A DNA stretch of 64,000 bases, from positions 1 through 64,000 of the forward strand of contig NZ_LQPT01000084.1 in assembly GCF_002102355.1 (NCBI RefSeq), written 5' to 3'. Source of the stretch: Mycobacterium sherrisii. Its GTDB lineage: Bacteria > Actinomycetota > Actinomycetes > Mycobacteriales > Mycobacteriaceae. Both the position numbers and the translations under genes were made by a program. Shown piece by piece: positions 16,854 to 25,929 of the stretch (position 1 is its first letter; each line of letters starts with the position of its first letter). Below the pieces are notes generated by a model that did not search any database, was not told the DNA's origin, and saw only the letters and a program-made list of their open reading frames with translations.

Positions 16854-17554
16854 CCGACCATGACCATGACCATGACCGTACGGCCGCGCCGATGGTCGAT
16901 GAGATCACCGATTTCGAAGTTCTCGAGATCGCCCTGCGCGAATTATGTATCGAGAAAGGACTTTTCACCGCACAGGACCACCGGCGCCTCACCGAATTCG
17001 CCGAGCAGATCGGCCCGACGCCGGCCGCGCGGTTGGTCGCTCGGGCCTGGCTCGACCCGGGGTACAAGGCGCTGGTGCTGTCGGATCCGATGGCGGCCAG
17101 CAAGGAGGTCGGCGTCGATTGGCTGGCGCCGACCGGCTTTGGAACTCCCAGCGATTTCACCGCGTTTCATGTCCTCGAAGACACTCCGACCCTGCACCAT
17201 GTCATCGTGTGCACGTTGTGTTCGTGCTATCCGCGCCCGATTCTGGGCAACTCGCCGGAGTGGTATCGCACGCCGAACTTCCGGCGTCGCATCGTGCGGT
17301 GGCCGCGTGAGGTCCTCGCCGAATTCGGCCTCTATCTACCTGAGGACGTCGAAATCCGGGTCGAGGATTCCAACCAGAAGCACCGCTTCATGGTGATGCC
17401 GGTACGCCCCGACGGGACCGACGGCTGGACCGAGGACCAACTGGTCGAAATCGTCACACGCGACTGCCTGATCGGCGTCGCACTTCCGAAGCCGGACGTA
17501 ACGACGAACGCCATCACCGCAACCCGGCCGGCCAACCACCCGGTCGAAGACTGA
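16850..17554 (+). CDS. Nitrile hydratase alpha-subunit-like protein, cobalt type
   Basis: A 234-residue alpha subunit carrying the metal-binding claw CTLCSC at residues 121-126. The Thr after the first Cys is the mark of cobalt rather than iron enzymes, and the Cys residues are normally oxidised to sulfinic/sulfenic acids. YRTPNFRRRIVRWPREVLAEFG further on is typical of the family. The N-terminus has an HDHDHD run (residues 4-9) that could bind or deliver metal; I do not know it as a standard family feature. The start is fixed by the ATGA overlap with the beta gene. It likely hydrates a nitrile to an amide. Confidence 0.86.
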   Translation: MTDHDHDHDRTAAPMVDEITDFEVLEIALRELCIEKGLFTAQDHRRLTEFAEQIGPTPAARLVARAWLDPGYKALVLSDPMAASKEVGVDWLAPTGFGTPSDFTAFHVLEDTPTLHHVIVCTLCSCYPRPILGNSPEWYRTPNFRRRIVRWPREVLAEFGLYLPEDVEIRVEDSNQKHRFMVMPVRPDGTDGWTEDQLVEIVTRDCLIGVALPKPDVTTNAITATRPANHPVED

Positions 17555-17571
17555 CGGTCGGGGACGCGCCA

Positions 17572-17925
17572 GTGAGCACTTCCGACCGGCCGGCTATCGC
17601 ACCGCTGGCGAAAATTGTCGAGCGTAACCAGGTCTGGAACCGGATGGCGGCGAAATACGGGGTGAGCAACCCCGTGCCACCGTGGCAGACGAGTCTGGAC
17701 GGCATCTGCGACGCGATCGATCAGAGTCATTGCGGCGCCGAGATTCTCGGCTTTGCCGACCGTCGCAACGAAGAGGACACCCTGTCGACAACCGTCTACG
17801 CGGACCTGCCATATCCGGAGAATCGTTTGCTGGCACTGGCGCACTCGCTGGTGGTGCGCGGCGTCATCGGCGAGGACGAGCTGGCCCAGCGATTGGCCGC
17901 TGTCCGGGACAGGCTGGAAGCCTGA
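17572..17925 (+). CDS. Nitrile hydratase accessory or third subunit
   Basis: A 117-residue protein 17 bases after the alpha gene. Its PPWQTSLDGI segment recalls nitrile hydratase activator proteins, and LPYPENRLLALAHSLVVRGV resembles the helix of the beta N-terminal domain. In cobalt nitrile hydratases a protein of this size loads cobalt into the alpha subunit by subunit swapping. In three-subunit relatives (thiocyanate hydrolase, ToyJKL) it is a structural subunit. The sequence does not settle which. GTG 17572 is the start. Two Cys residues (in DGICDAI and QSHCGAE) could matter for metal handling. Confidence 0.68.
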   Translation: MSTSDRPAIAPLAKIVERNQVWNRMAAKYGVSNPVPPWQTSLDGICDAIDQSHCGAEILGFADRRNEEDTLSTTVYADLPYPENRLLALAHSLVVRGVIGEDELAQRLAAVRDRLEA

Positions 17926-17935
17926 GCGAGGCGTT

Positions 17936-17973
17936 TCCGGTGGGCTCATCCGGTGGGCTCATCCGGTGGGTTA
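17936..17973. repeat. 13-bp tandem repeat, 2.9 copies
   Basis: TCCGGTGGGCTCA is repeated twice exactly (17936-17948, 17949-17961) with a third near-copy to 17973. It lies in the 267-base gap between the nitrile hydratase accessory gene and the DEAD-box helicase. It may vary in copy number between strains; no regulatory role can be shown. Confidence 0.8.
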
Positions 17974-18192
17974 GAATGGTGTCAACGTTGGCGTCACTGC
18001 GTTGCATGCCAACACCGTCGTGAAATGCTTTCTCGCCCCCGGTGCCGGCCCGAAGGTCGCGCAGGACACCGAATCCAGCTTGTCTCGCGGCGATCGATTT
18101 TGCCGACCGGCAATCTCGCCCCCCTGTGTCCAGGGCCGCGCGACGTCGACGTCCGCCGCCCGGTGACACCGATGCCTGAAAGGCACCGAAAA

Positions 18193-19554
18193 GTGACCAC
18201 CGACAAGACCTTTGCCGACCTCGGCGTGCCCCAACCAGTAGTCGACGCGCTCGTCGCGCTCGGCATCACTCACCCGTTCCCGATTCAGGTGTACACCCTG
18301 CCCGACACGCTCGCGGGTAAAGACGTGCTGGGCCGCGGGAAAACCGGCAGCGGCAAGACCCTCGCCTTTTCCATTCCGCTGGTCAGCGGGCTCTCCGGCC
18401 GGGGCAGGCGGCCGTCTAGACCCTCGGGGTTGGTGCTCGCGCCCACCCGTGAGCTGGCCAGCCAGATCACCGCGACGCTCGAGCCGCTGGCGGCCGCGCA
18501 GGGCCTACGGGTGACCACGATCTTCGGCGGGGTCCCGCAGGGCCGTCAGATCACCGCGCTCAGGGCCGGGGCGGACATCGTGGTCGCCTGTCCCGGGCGG
18601 CTGGAGGACCTGATGAAGCAGCGCTTGATCAGCCTCGAGGCGGTCGAGATCACGGTGATCGACGAGGCCGACCACATGGCGGATCTCGGCTTTCTGCCCG
18701 CCGTCACCCGAATCCTGGCCGCGACTCCCAACGGCGGTCAGCGGCTGTTGTTCTCGGCGACGCTGGACAACGGCGTCGACAAACTCGTCAAGCGATTCCT
18801 GCGCAACGAGGTGCTGCACTCGGTGGAAGGTGCCGACTCGCCGGTCTCGGAAATGACCCATCACGTATTCCACGTTGCCGACGTCGAGGCCAAGAAGGCG
18901 GTCGTGCACCGGCTGGCATCCGGGACCGGACGCCGGATCCTGTTCTTGCGCACCAAGCATCAGGCGCGCAAGCTGGCCCGCCAGCTCACCGAATCGGGTG
19001 TTCCCTCGGTTGACTTGCACGGCAACCTGTCTCAGGCCGCGCGGGAACGAAATCTTGCGAGCTTCGCCTCGGGCAGCGCCCGGGTGCTGGTGGCAACGGA
19101 TATCGCCGCGCGCGGGGTGCATGTCGACGAAGTCGAGCTGGTCGTGCACATCGACCCGCCGAGCGAGCACAAATCCTATCTGCACCGGTCCGGACGCACG
19201 GCACGGGCGGGCAGCGCCGGCGATGTCGTCACCGTGGTCCTCCCCGAGCAGCGCCGGGACACCGAGGCGATGATGCGCAAGGCCGGCATCAAGGTCGCGC
19301 CCCAACACGTCAGCGCCACCTCCGAGGCGGTGCAGGCGCTCGTCGGCGAGATCGCACCGTACCGGGCCCCCGCGCCCGTGCACGCGCCCGCGCCGCAGCG
19401 ACCGGCCGGCGGCGCCAAGCGGCGCCGGCGGAACAGCCCGCGGACGCCGAAAACAACGGGCGCCCCGACCGAAGCGGTCGCGGTGCACCGCAACGCGGCG
19501 CCGGCCAGGCGCCCCGAACACCGTCGCCGTGTGGTCCGCGCGCAAGGCGGGTGA
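18193..19554 (+). CDS. DEAD-box ATP-dependent RNA helicase
   Basis: A 453-residue RNA helicase that unwinds RNA duplexes using ATP. All core motifs are present: Q motif (TFADLG...HPFPIQ, residues 6-32), Walker A TGSGKT near 51-56, PTRELA, DEAD at 157-160, SAT in LFSATLD, and HRSGRTARAG in the second RecA domain. A basic, proline-rich tail of about 65 residues follows (KRRRRNSPRTPK), as in RhlE-type helicases that bind rRNA or structured mRNA. GTG 18193 has AAAGG upstream; ATG 18172 and GTG 18163 in frame are alternatives. Confidence 0.9.
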   Translation: MTTDKTFADLGVPQPVVDALVALGITHPFPIQVYTLPDTLAGKDVLGRGKTGSGKTLAFSIPLVSGLSGRGRRPSRPSGLVLAPTRELASQITATLEPLAAAQGLRVTTIFGGVPQGRQITALRAGADIVVACPGRLEDLMKQRLISLEAVEITVIDEADHMADLGFLPAVTRILAATPNGGQRLLFSATLDNGVDKLVKRFLRNEVLHSVEGADSPVSEMTHHVFHVADVEAKKAVVHRLASGTGRRILFLRTKHQARKLARQLTESGVPSVDLHGNLSQAARERNLASFASGSARVLVATDIAARGVHVDEVELVVHIDPPSEHKSYLHRSGRTARAGSAGDVVTVVLPEQRRDTEAMMRKAGIKVAPQHVSATSEAVQALVGEIAPYRAPAPVHAPAPQRPAGGAKRRRRNSPRTPKTTGAPTEAVAVHRNAAPARRPEHRRRVVRAQGG

Positions 19555-19565
19555 CGTCGGGCCCG

Positions 19566-20126
19566 TCAGCCACGGGCCAGTAGCCAGGCCCGGCCATCGC
19601 CTTCCCCGGCAGCGACGACGGTCAACGCCGCGAATGCCTCGGCCAACTCCCCCGCGGCGACCCGAAACGGGCCGGGCGCGGCACCGACGGCGCTGAGGGT
19701 AGCGATGGCCAACAGTCCGCCCGGCGCCAGGCGGTTGATGATCGCCTGGTCCAGCCGGCGGTCCCGAAACTTATGGCAGACGATGACGTCGACCATCGGC
19801 CCGTCCGGCAATCCGTTGTCGAGATCCACGACGTCAAACCGGCAACGGTCCTCGACGCCGCTGTGCCGGGCCAGGTTTCGCGCTTGACCGATGGCCACCG
19901 CGGAGATGTCGAGCCCGACCACCCGCATTCCGCACCGGGCCAACCAGACGCTCGTGATGCCCCGGCCGCAGGCGATATCGAGGGCCCGTCCCGCCGTCGG
20001 AAAGGCGTCCACGTAGGCCGCAAAGACGTCGGGCGGGCCGACCTGGGCAACGGAGTGCGGCGCCGGCCCTTGCGCGGCCTGGGCGGCATACCGCTCGTCC
20101 CATCGGCGCTCGTCTTCCCGGGTCAC
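19566..20126 (-). CDS. Class I SAM-dependent methyltransferase
   Basis: A 186-residue methyltransferase with a Rossmann core. Motif I is ALDIACGRGITSVWLA (about residues 48-63), the acidic end of strand 2 is VVGLDIS, and strand 4 is VDVIVCHKF. The short length and the N-terminal DERRWDERYAAQ resemble TehB-like/small-molecule methyltransferases. GTG 20126 is the start. It converges on the helicase with an 11-base gap. Substrate unknown. Confidence 0.8.
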   Translation of the reverse strand: MTREDERRWDERYAAQAAQGPAPHSVAQVGPPDVFAAYVDAFPTAGRALDIACGRGITSVWLARCGMRVVGLDISAVAIGQARNLARHSGVEDRCRFDVVDLDNGLPDGPMVDVIVCHKFRDRRLDQAIINRLAPGGLLAIATLSAVGAAPGPFRVAAGELAEAFAALTVVAAGEGDGRAWLLARG

Positions 20127-20318
20127 AACGTCACCCTACGGCCGGCGCACGCAACGACCCCTGATTCTGGACAACTGTCTGTATTTGATTCGCCGCCAGG
20201 TGTGCGTCCGTTGGTCCGGAACCGGTCGACGAGATGGCCATTGGCGTTGTCAGCGCGCTGATGAGCGGCTTCAACGACCGGGCGACGCCGTCGTGCCGCC
20301 GAACCCCCGAGCGCTGCA

Positions 20319-20324
20319 TACACT
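20319..20324 (+). promoter_or_regulatory. -10 box of TetR gene, probably leaderless
   Basis: TACACT six bases before GTG 20331 fits the mycobacterial leaderless arrangement, with transcription starting on the start codon. Confidence 0.4.
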
Positions 20325-20330
20325 GGACGA

Positions 20331-20930
20331 GTGTCTAGAGACGCGGCCGCTCCCGCCGAGACGGTCACCGGGGCCGCCGGCGCTCGCCGGTCGGACCGCC
20401 GCCCGGGACAAACAATCCGCAAGGTCCTCGACGCCGGGCTTGCGGAGTTGCGGGAGTCCTCCTTCGCGAACCTGACGATGCGCGCCGTGGCGGCCCGCGC
20501 GGGGGTCTCACCGGCCAGCGCCTACACCTACTTTCCGTCGAAGAGCGCGCTGGTAGCCGCGGTCTACCTTCGTTTCCTACGCGAGTTGCCCTTGCACACC
20601 GACGTCAACGACACCACCAAGACCCGGGTTAGCTCGACCCTGCGCGACATGGCGGTGGCCGTTGCCGACGAGCCGGAATTGAGTGCCGCATGCGGCACCG
20701 CCTTGATGGCCGACGATCCCGCCGTTGCGCCCATCCGCGAACAGATCGGGGAGGAGGTCGCCAAGCGCATCGCGGCGGCGTTGGGTCCGGGATGGCCGCG
20801 CGCGGTGAAGTCCACCCTGCAGATGACCTTCGCGGGCGCGCTGATGACGGCGCGATTTGTCCGCTACGCGGAGATCGCCGGGCAGCTGGACGAGGCGGTC
20901 AACCTCATCTTGGGGGCTTCGGTCGCCTAA
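20331..20930 (+). CDS. TetR/AcrR family transcriptional regulator
   Basis: A 199-residue regulator. The HTH covers about residues 28-75: AGLAELRESSFANLTMRAVAARAGVSPASAYTYFPSK contains the full helix-turn-helix and the YTYF segment that ends the recognition helix. The C-terminal ligand domain is unassigned. GTG 20331 is supported by a -10 box six bases upstream. It ends 40 bases before the convergent amidohydrolase gene. Its target is not obvious: the 204-base upstream gap is shared with the methyltransferase on the other strand. Confidence 0.88.
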   Translation: MSRDAAAPAETVTGAAGARRSDRRPGQTIRKVLDAGLAELRESSFANLTMRAVAARAGVSPASAYTYFPSKSALVAAVYLRFLRELPLHTDVNDTTKTRVSSTLRDMAVAVADEPELSAACGTALMADDPAVAPIREQIGEEVAKRIAAALGPGWPRAVKSTLQMTFAGALMTARFVRYAEIAGQLDEAVNLILGASVA

Positions 20931-20970
20931 TTGATCGGCCGCACAGGGCAATTGCCGCCCGGCTCGAGCG

Positions 20971-22737
20971 CTAGCCGGCCGGGGCGAGCGTCCCGCTGGG
21001 CTGCCCGGCGCGCAGGAACTGGCCGAACCGCTGGTTGCCCAACGTCGGGGCCGCCTGGCCCGTCACGAACACGAGCTGACCCGACACCAGGACACTGCGG
21101 ACGGTGTCGTCGTTGCGGTTGACCATGCGGGACAGCCCGCCGTAGGACTCGACTGGGTGCTCCGCGTAGGCGTCGAGCGAGTCGTCGAGCCGCTCGGGAT
21201 CGATCACCACGATGTCGGCGCGGTCGCCTTCGCGCAGGGTGCCCGCGTCGATGTCGTACCAGGCACCCAGCTCACCGGTCAGCCGGTGCACCGCACGCTC
21301 GACCGACAGGAAGGGGGCGCCCCGGCGCTCGGCGTCGCGCACGTGCCGCAGGAGCCGCAGACCGGAGTTGTAGAACGCCATGTTGCGCAGATGCGCGCCC
21401 GCATCGGAGAAACCCATCTGCACGTTCGGGCTTTGCGCCAGCTTCTTGAGCAGTTCGGGGCGGTGGTTGGAGATCGTGGTGCGCCAGCGCAGCGCTTCGC
21501 CGTGCTCGACCACCAGGTCCAGGAACGCGTCGACGGGGTGCAGACCGCCGCGATCCACCCCGACCTGCCCGAACGACTTGCCGACGACCGAGACGTCCGG
21601 GCATGCCACGATCTCGGCGTCGAAGAAGTCGCGGTGCCACACCCGTGGCCCGTATTTCTGGTCGTAGTCCTTGCGGAACTGGCGCCGGTACGCCTCGTCG
21701 CGCAGTAGCTCGTTACGTGCGATCTCGTCCTGCAGGTGCAGAGCCGCCGCGCCGGAGCCGAACTCTTCGAAGATCACCAACGATATGCCGTCGGCGTAGA
21801 CCTCGAACGGCACCGGCAAATGCTGCCATCGGAAGTCGGCACCGAGCGCATTGACGACCCGCGCGAGCGCCTCCATGACGTGGATGACCGGCGGCAAGGA
21901 CTTGACATCGGCCGCCGACAGCAGGCTCGTCTTGAGCCGGCGCCGCCCCACCCCCAGCGACGCGGCGAGCTGAGAGACGACGGAGAACGGATTCTTGATA
22001 TCGGGCCCCGACTGCAGAACCTTGTTGCGCCGCCGCAGGATGGCGTTCAACCGCCGCAGTTCGCGGGCGGTGGCGTAGGTCGAGGGCAGCGTACGCGATC
22101 TGCAGACCTCGCCGTCGAGTTTGTCGAACAGCAATTGTTGCGACGACAGCCCGACGAATCCCGCGTCGAGGGCCTCCTCGAGCATCGATTCCATCCGGGC
22201 GAGTTCCGGCCTGGACGGGCGAACGTCCTTGCGGGTGGCCCGATCCAGGCCCATGGTCGCGGCCCGCATGTCGGAGTGGCCGATGAAGGTCGCGATATTC
22301 GGGCCCAGGTTCAGCCGCTCGAGTGCGGCGACGTACTCCTTGGGATTGCTCCAGCAGCGCGCCCGGTCCAGGTGCTCGATGACGTAACGGCGCGGGATCG
22401 CCTCCACCCGGCCGAAGATGTCCCCCGCGTCGACGTTGTCCAGATATACCGTGGACAGCGAACACGAGCCCAGCAGCACCGTCGTCACACCGTGTCGCAA
22501 CGACTCGGAAAGCGCTGGCTCACATAGTGTTTCGATGTCGTAATGAGTGTGGATATCGATGATCCCGGGAATCACCCACTGCCCGGTTGCGTCGATGACG
22601 TCGGCACCCGCCGATTCGACCGGTTCGGCCGTGATGGTCGCGACCCGGCCGTCGCGGATCCCGATGTTTCGCACGGCCGACGCAGCGCCGGTCCCGTCAA
22701 ACCAGCGTCCATTCACGACCACGGTGTCGTACGGCAT
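20971..22737 (-). CDS. D-aminoacylase-like amidohydrolase family protein
   Basis: A 588-residue metal-dependent amidohydrolase of the N-acyl-D-amino-acid deacylase/AmdA-like group. The metal HxH is in GIIDIHTHYDIE (about residues 60-71); further ligand candidates are the His in FIGHSDMR and the Asp in GFSDAGAHLRNM. The C-terminal composite beta domain reappears at REGDRADIVVIDP. Length is somewhat above typical D-aminoacylases (about 480-530). ATG 22737 is chosen for the AGGAGGG seven bases upstream. It is divergent from a TetR gene, which probably controls it. The substrate may be an N-acyl amino acid or another cyclic amide. Confidence 0.83.
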   Translation of the reverse strand: MPYDTVVVNGRWFDGTGAASAVRNIGIRDGRVATITAEPVESAGADVIDATGQWVIPGIIDIHTHYDIETLCEPALSESLRHGVTTVLLGSCSLSTVYLDNVDAGDIFGRVEAIPRRYVIEHLDRARCWSNPKEYVAALERLNLGPNIATFIGHSDMRAATMGLDRATRKDVRPSRPELARMESMLEEALDAGFVGLSSQQLLFDKLDGEVCRSRTLPSTYATARELRRLNAILRRRNKVLQSGPDIKNPFSVVSQLAASLGVGRRRLKTSLLSAADVKSLPPVIHVMEALARVVNALGADFRWQHLPVPFEVYADGISLVIFEEFGSGAAALHLQDEIARNELLRDEAYRRQFRKDYDQKYGPRVWHRDFFDAEIVACPDVSVVGKSFGQVGVDRGGLHPVDAFLDLVVEHGEALRWRTTISNHRPELLKKLAQSPNVQMGFSDAGAHLRNMAFYNSGLRLLRHVRDAERRGAPFLSVERAVHRLTGELGAWYDIDAGTLREGDRADIVVIDPERLDDSLDAYAEHPVESYGGLSRMVNRNDDTVRSVLVSGQLVFVTGQAAPTLGNQRFGQFLRAGQPSGTLAPAG

Positions 22738-22761
22738 GTCAGCCCTCCTGGATTCGCTGTG

Positions 22762-22792
22762 ATCATACACACACCCGATTGTGTCTCGTCAG
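22762..22792 (-). promoter_or_regulatory. Promoter of the amidohydrolase gene with embedded inverted repeat
   Basis: On the minus strand TATGAT (22762-22767) forms a -10 box 24 bases before ATG 22737, with a weak -35 (CTGACG, 22787-22792). Between them lies ACACA-cccgat-TGTGT (22769-22784, plus-strand reading), an inverted repeat well placed for a repressor such as the divergent TetR protein. Confidence 0.4.
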
Positions 22793-22839
22793 TGGCAGCC
22801 CGTCGCCGCGCCTGAGCAACGATCGCCTAGCTGCGACGA

Positions 22840-22845
22840 TATGAT
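22840..22845 (+). promoter_or_regulatory. -10 box for leaderless uORF and TetR gene
   Basis: TATGAT sits six bases before GTG 22852, so transcription should start on that codon. It is the same hexamer as the -10 of the divergent amidohydrolase promoter. Confidence 0.45.
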
Positions 22846-22851
22846 CTAGCG

Positions 22852-22887
22852 GTGATGACGACCGACGACGTGCCCGCCGTTCGCTGA
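22852..22887 (+). CDS. Possible 11-codon leaderless upstream ORF
   Basis: GTG-ATG followed by codons for TTDDVPAVR and a TGA, ending two bases before the TetR ATG at 22890 in a different frame. The -10 box six bases before the GTG implies that ribosomes load here first and reach the TetR start by reinitiation. The alternative is that this is the original TetR N-terminus, cut off by a small frameshift near 22885. No ribosome-binding site precedes ATG 22890, which fits either view. Confidence 0.4.
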   Translation: MMTTDDVPAVR

Positions 22888-22889
22888 GC

Positions 22890-23558
22890 ATGCGCAGCCA
22901 CGGCTGGGCGGGGAACACGCCCGCCTCCGACGAGGAGGCGATCGAGCGGATCCTGGACGCGGCGGACAGGATCATCGAGGAGCGCGGCTCGGCCATGCGG
23001 ATCGCCGACGTGGCCCGGGCGCTGGGGGTGACCAGGCAGACGGTCTACCGCTACTTTCCGGGAACGCAGGCGTTGTTGGTCGCGAGCGCGATGCGGTCGG
23101 CCGACGGTTTTCTCGACCATCTGGCCGCCCACCTCAAGGGCATCACCGATCCCGTGTTGGCGGTCACCGAATCGTTCGCGTTCGCCGTCGAGCAGTTGGC
23201 CGCCGACAATCAGCTCGAGGTGGTGCTCAACCGGCGCAACCGGGGCGGCCAGGCCGTCTCGATCGTGTCGGACACCGCGCTGGCGTTCGGGCGATCGATG
23301 CTGCACCGTTTCGATATCGACTGGCAGCAGCACGGTTTCGACGACGCCGGTCTGGACGAACTCAACGAATTCACCCTGCGGTTGCTGCATTCGTTCTTGG
23401 CCGATCCCGGCCGGCCACCCCGCACCGGTGCGGATCTTCGGCGTTACCTGATCCGGTGGATCGGACCCGCGATCGCCTATCCGCGGATCGCGCAGGCGTT
23501 GGACCCGTTGCGAGCCCCCGAGCCGCGAGCGCGGCGCCGGTCCTCGGCGGCATCCTGA
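22890..23558 (+). CDS. TetR/AcrR family transcriptional regulator
   Basis: A 222-residue regulator with HTH at about residues 16-60: RILDAADRIIEERG, then MRIADVARALGVTRQTVYRYF. The C-terminal domain is long and helical. It is divergent from the D-aminoacylase-like gene with 152 bases between start codons, holding two matching TATGAT -10 boxes and an ACACA/TGTGT inverted repeat. This makes control of that gene likely. The start has no Shine-Dalgarno and follows a short upstream ORF by two bases. Confidence 0.87.
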   Translation: MRSHGWAGNTPASDEEAIERILDAADRIIEERGSAMRIADVARALGVTRQTVYRYFPGTQALLVASAMRSADGFLDHLAAHLKGITDPVLAVTESFAFAVEQLAADNQLEVVLNRRNRGGQAVSIVSDTALAFGRSMLHRFDIDWQQHGFDDAGLDELNEFTLRLLHSFLADPGRPPRTGADLRRYLIRWIGPAIAYPRIAQALDPLRAPEPRARRRSSAAS

Positions 23559-23705
23559 TTTGCGGCGTGGGCCGCAGCAGCCGCGTGGCGGTGGTGCTGT
23601 GCGCCAGCATGTGCGCACACCTGCGGTACCGAGCCACAGTGCGAGCCATAGCGGCCTAGCGACCACCGCGGACACCGAAATGCGTTGTGCCAACAGTTGA
23701 TTCGC

Positions 23706-24083
23706 TCAGTAGCGGGGTGCCGCTTCGAGCAGTTCGATCGCCGCGTCGAGGTGCGGGATGATCGACGGGCCGTAGGCGGCCACCACCTGTCCCAGCGCCC
23801 GGGCGATATGCGGTCCGACGGCGGCGGCCGCGAGCACCTCCTCGGCCAGCACGATGTCGTTGACCACGTGGGCGGCGCTCAGGCGGCCGTCGGGAGTGAG
23901 CTCGTATCGCCACTCCCCGATCCGGACTCGCTCGGGCTGCGAGCGGAAGAACCCGCGGCGCGCCGGAGTCAGTACGACGCCCGGAACACCACAGAACACG
24001 CTGATCACCTGCCCGACCCCGCCGGGGCCGCCGAGTGCGGCGCCTACGGCGCGGCGCGCTCGGTCCTGGTCGAAGCTCGTCAT
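23706..24083 (-). CDS. Conserved-looking hypothetical protein
   Basis: A 125-residue soluble protein I do not recognise. It has alternating beta and helix-forming parts: RVRIGEWRYELTPDGRLSAAHVVNDIVLAEEVL, then a helical C-terminus (IARALGQVVAAYGPSIIPHLDAAIELLEA). No signal peptide or membrane segment. ATG 24083 overlaps the stop of the upstream YbjQ-type gene (ATGA), so it is coupled to it. Function presumably linked to that protein; nothing more can be said. Confidence 0.72.
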   Translation of the reverse strand: MTSFDQDRARRAVGAALGGPGGVGQVISVFCGVPGVVLTPARRGFFRSQPERVRIGEWRYELTPDGRLSAAHVVNDIVLAEEVLAAAAVGPHIARALGQVVAAYGPSIIPHLDAAIELLEAAPRY

Positions 24084-24868
24084 CAATCGCTCATCGGTAG
24101 CACGAATGTCGGCGTGATGGTCTGTGGTTCCCCGATGCGGCGCACGGCGGTGCCCGCCACGTAGAACTCGACCGTGTGGTGTCCCCAGGCGTAGTTGGAG
24201 ATCGCGAAATGCACGCCGACGACGCCGTTTCCGCCGTCGCGCTCGGCCTCGCTCTGCATCCGCGACATGGCCAGCTCCCGCGCTTGATAGCTGCCCTGCG
24301 TCCATTGCGGCATCTCCGCGTTGCGACCCACCTGGCTGAGCGTGCGCAAGAAGCCCTGGACGGCAATGTGGAACACGCAGTTGCCCATGACGAATGCGAC
24401 CGGCGCGAACCCGGAGCGCAGCAACGTCGTCAGGTCCTGACCGGTCAGGTGGCTGGTGAATGCCTGGCCGCCGGGCCGGCGGTAGGCGCCGGGCTTCTCG
24501 GCGAATCGCACGGCCGTTCCTACTGCGATGAACTCGAGGTGCTCCCCCTCACCCTGGTGGCGCCATTCGAGCCGGACACCGACCACCCCGTCGGCGCCCA
24601 GCGCGTCGGCCTCGGCCTGCATCCGCGACATCGCATTCCAGCGGGCCCGGTAGGTCGCATCGGTCAGCACGGGGAGCTCGGACTGCTGTCGGATACCGGT
24701 GAATTGGTAGCCCACGTGATAAACCGAGACCCCCATGACAAGCTCCATCGGCTCGAATCCCGCCCCGTGCAGCAGAGCGAATTCGTTGATCGACACATCG
24801 GAGGTGAATATTTTCCCGGCATGCGACAGACGTTCGCTGGCCACGGGGTCGAGCGGATTTGGCTGCAT
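24083..24868 (-). CDS. Protein with two YbjQ/DUF74-like domains
   Basis: A 261-residue protein made of two similar halves. Each ends with the pattern xAMSRMQ-EA...GVVGV...EF-xVGTAVR: first at about residues 79-121, second at about 198-240. YbjQ-type proteins are small pentameric barrels sometimes annotated as heavy-metal-binding; here two units are fused, which would give a pseudo-symmetric assembly. The motif Asn/Asp-Gly-Val-Val-Gly-Val is kept in both halves. The first gene of a two-gene unit with the hypothetical protein at 23706. Function unknown; metal binding is family annotation, not shown here. Confidence 0.75.
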   Translation of the reverse strand: MQPNPLDPVASERLSHAGKIFTSDVSINEFALLHGAGFEPMELVMGVSVYHVGYQFTGIRQQSELPVLTDATYRARWNAMSRMQAEADALGADGVVGVRLEWRHQGEGEHLEFIAVGTAVRFAEKPGAYRRPGGQAFTSHLTGQDLTTLLRSGFAPVAFVMGNCVFHIAVQGFLRTLSQVGRNAEMPQWTQGSYQARELAMSRMQSEAERDGGNGVVGVHFAISNYAWGHHTVEFYVAGTAVRRIGEPQTITPTFVLPMSD

Positions 24869-25185
24869 CGTCGAAGACCCTCCTGCGGTTCGCAGCTAGC
24901 GTAAGCCCCCGCGCCCCCGCGCACACCCACAACGTGCGACATCGCCGACCGCGCGGGCGTCGAACGGCCCGGGCAGCGCGGCCGGTTCACGCCGCCCGTG
25001 CTCCCCCCGCGCGGTTGTGCGGCGGGTAGCTACGCGCCCGCCGGGTGTTGCTGGCCCCGCGGTCCGGGTGGCTTCCGATGAACCGATCACGTTTTGGTCT
25101 CGTGATAACCGATAACGGCGCTTTGGGCGCCCGGCACGGTGAGTGGTAGCCATGCGCCGATGAGATGGGGACTCGCGGGAGGGTC
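24869..25185. other. Intergenic region between YbjQ-like gene and ABC transporter
   Basis: No gene seen. It is the shared upstream region of two divergent units. It contains GATAAC repeats near 25103-25116 that could be promoter elements for the ABC operon and a small hairpin GGCGC-tttgg-GCGCC (25117-25131). Confidence 0.4.
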
Positions 25186-25925
<740 letters not shown>

Positions 25926-25929
<4 letters not shown>

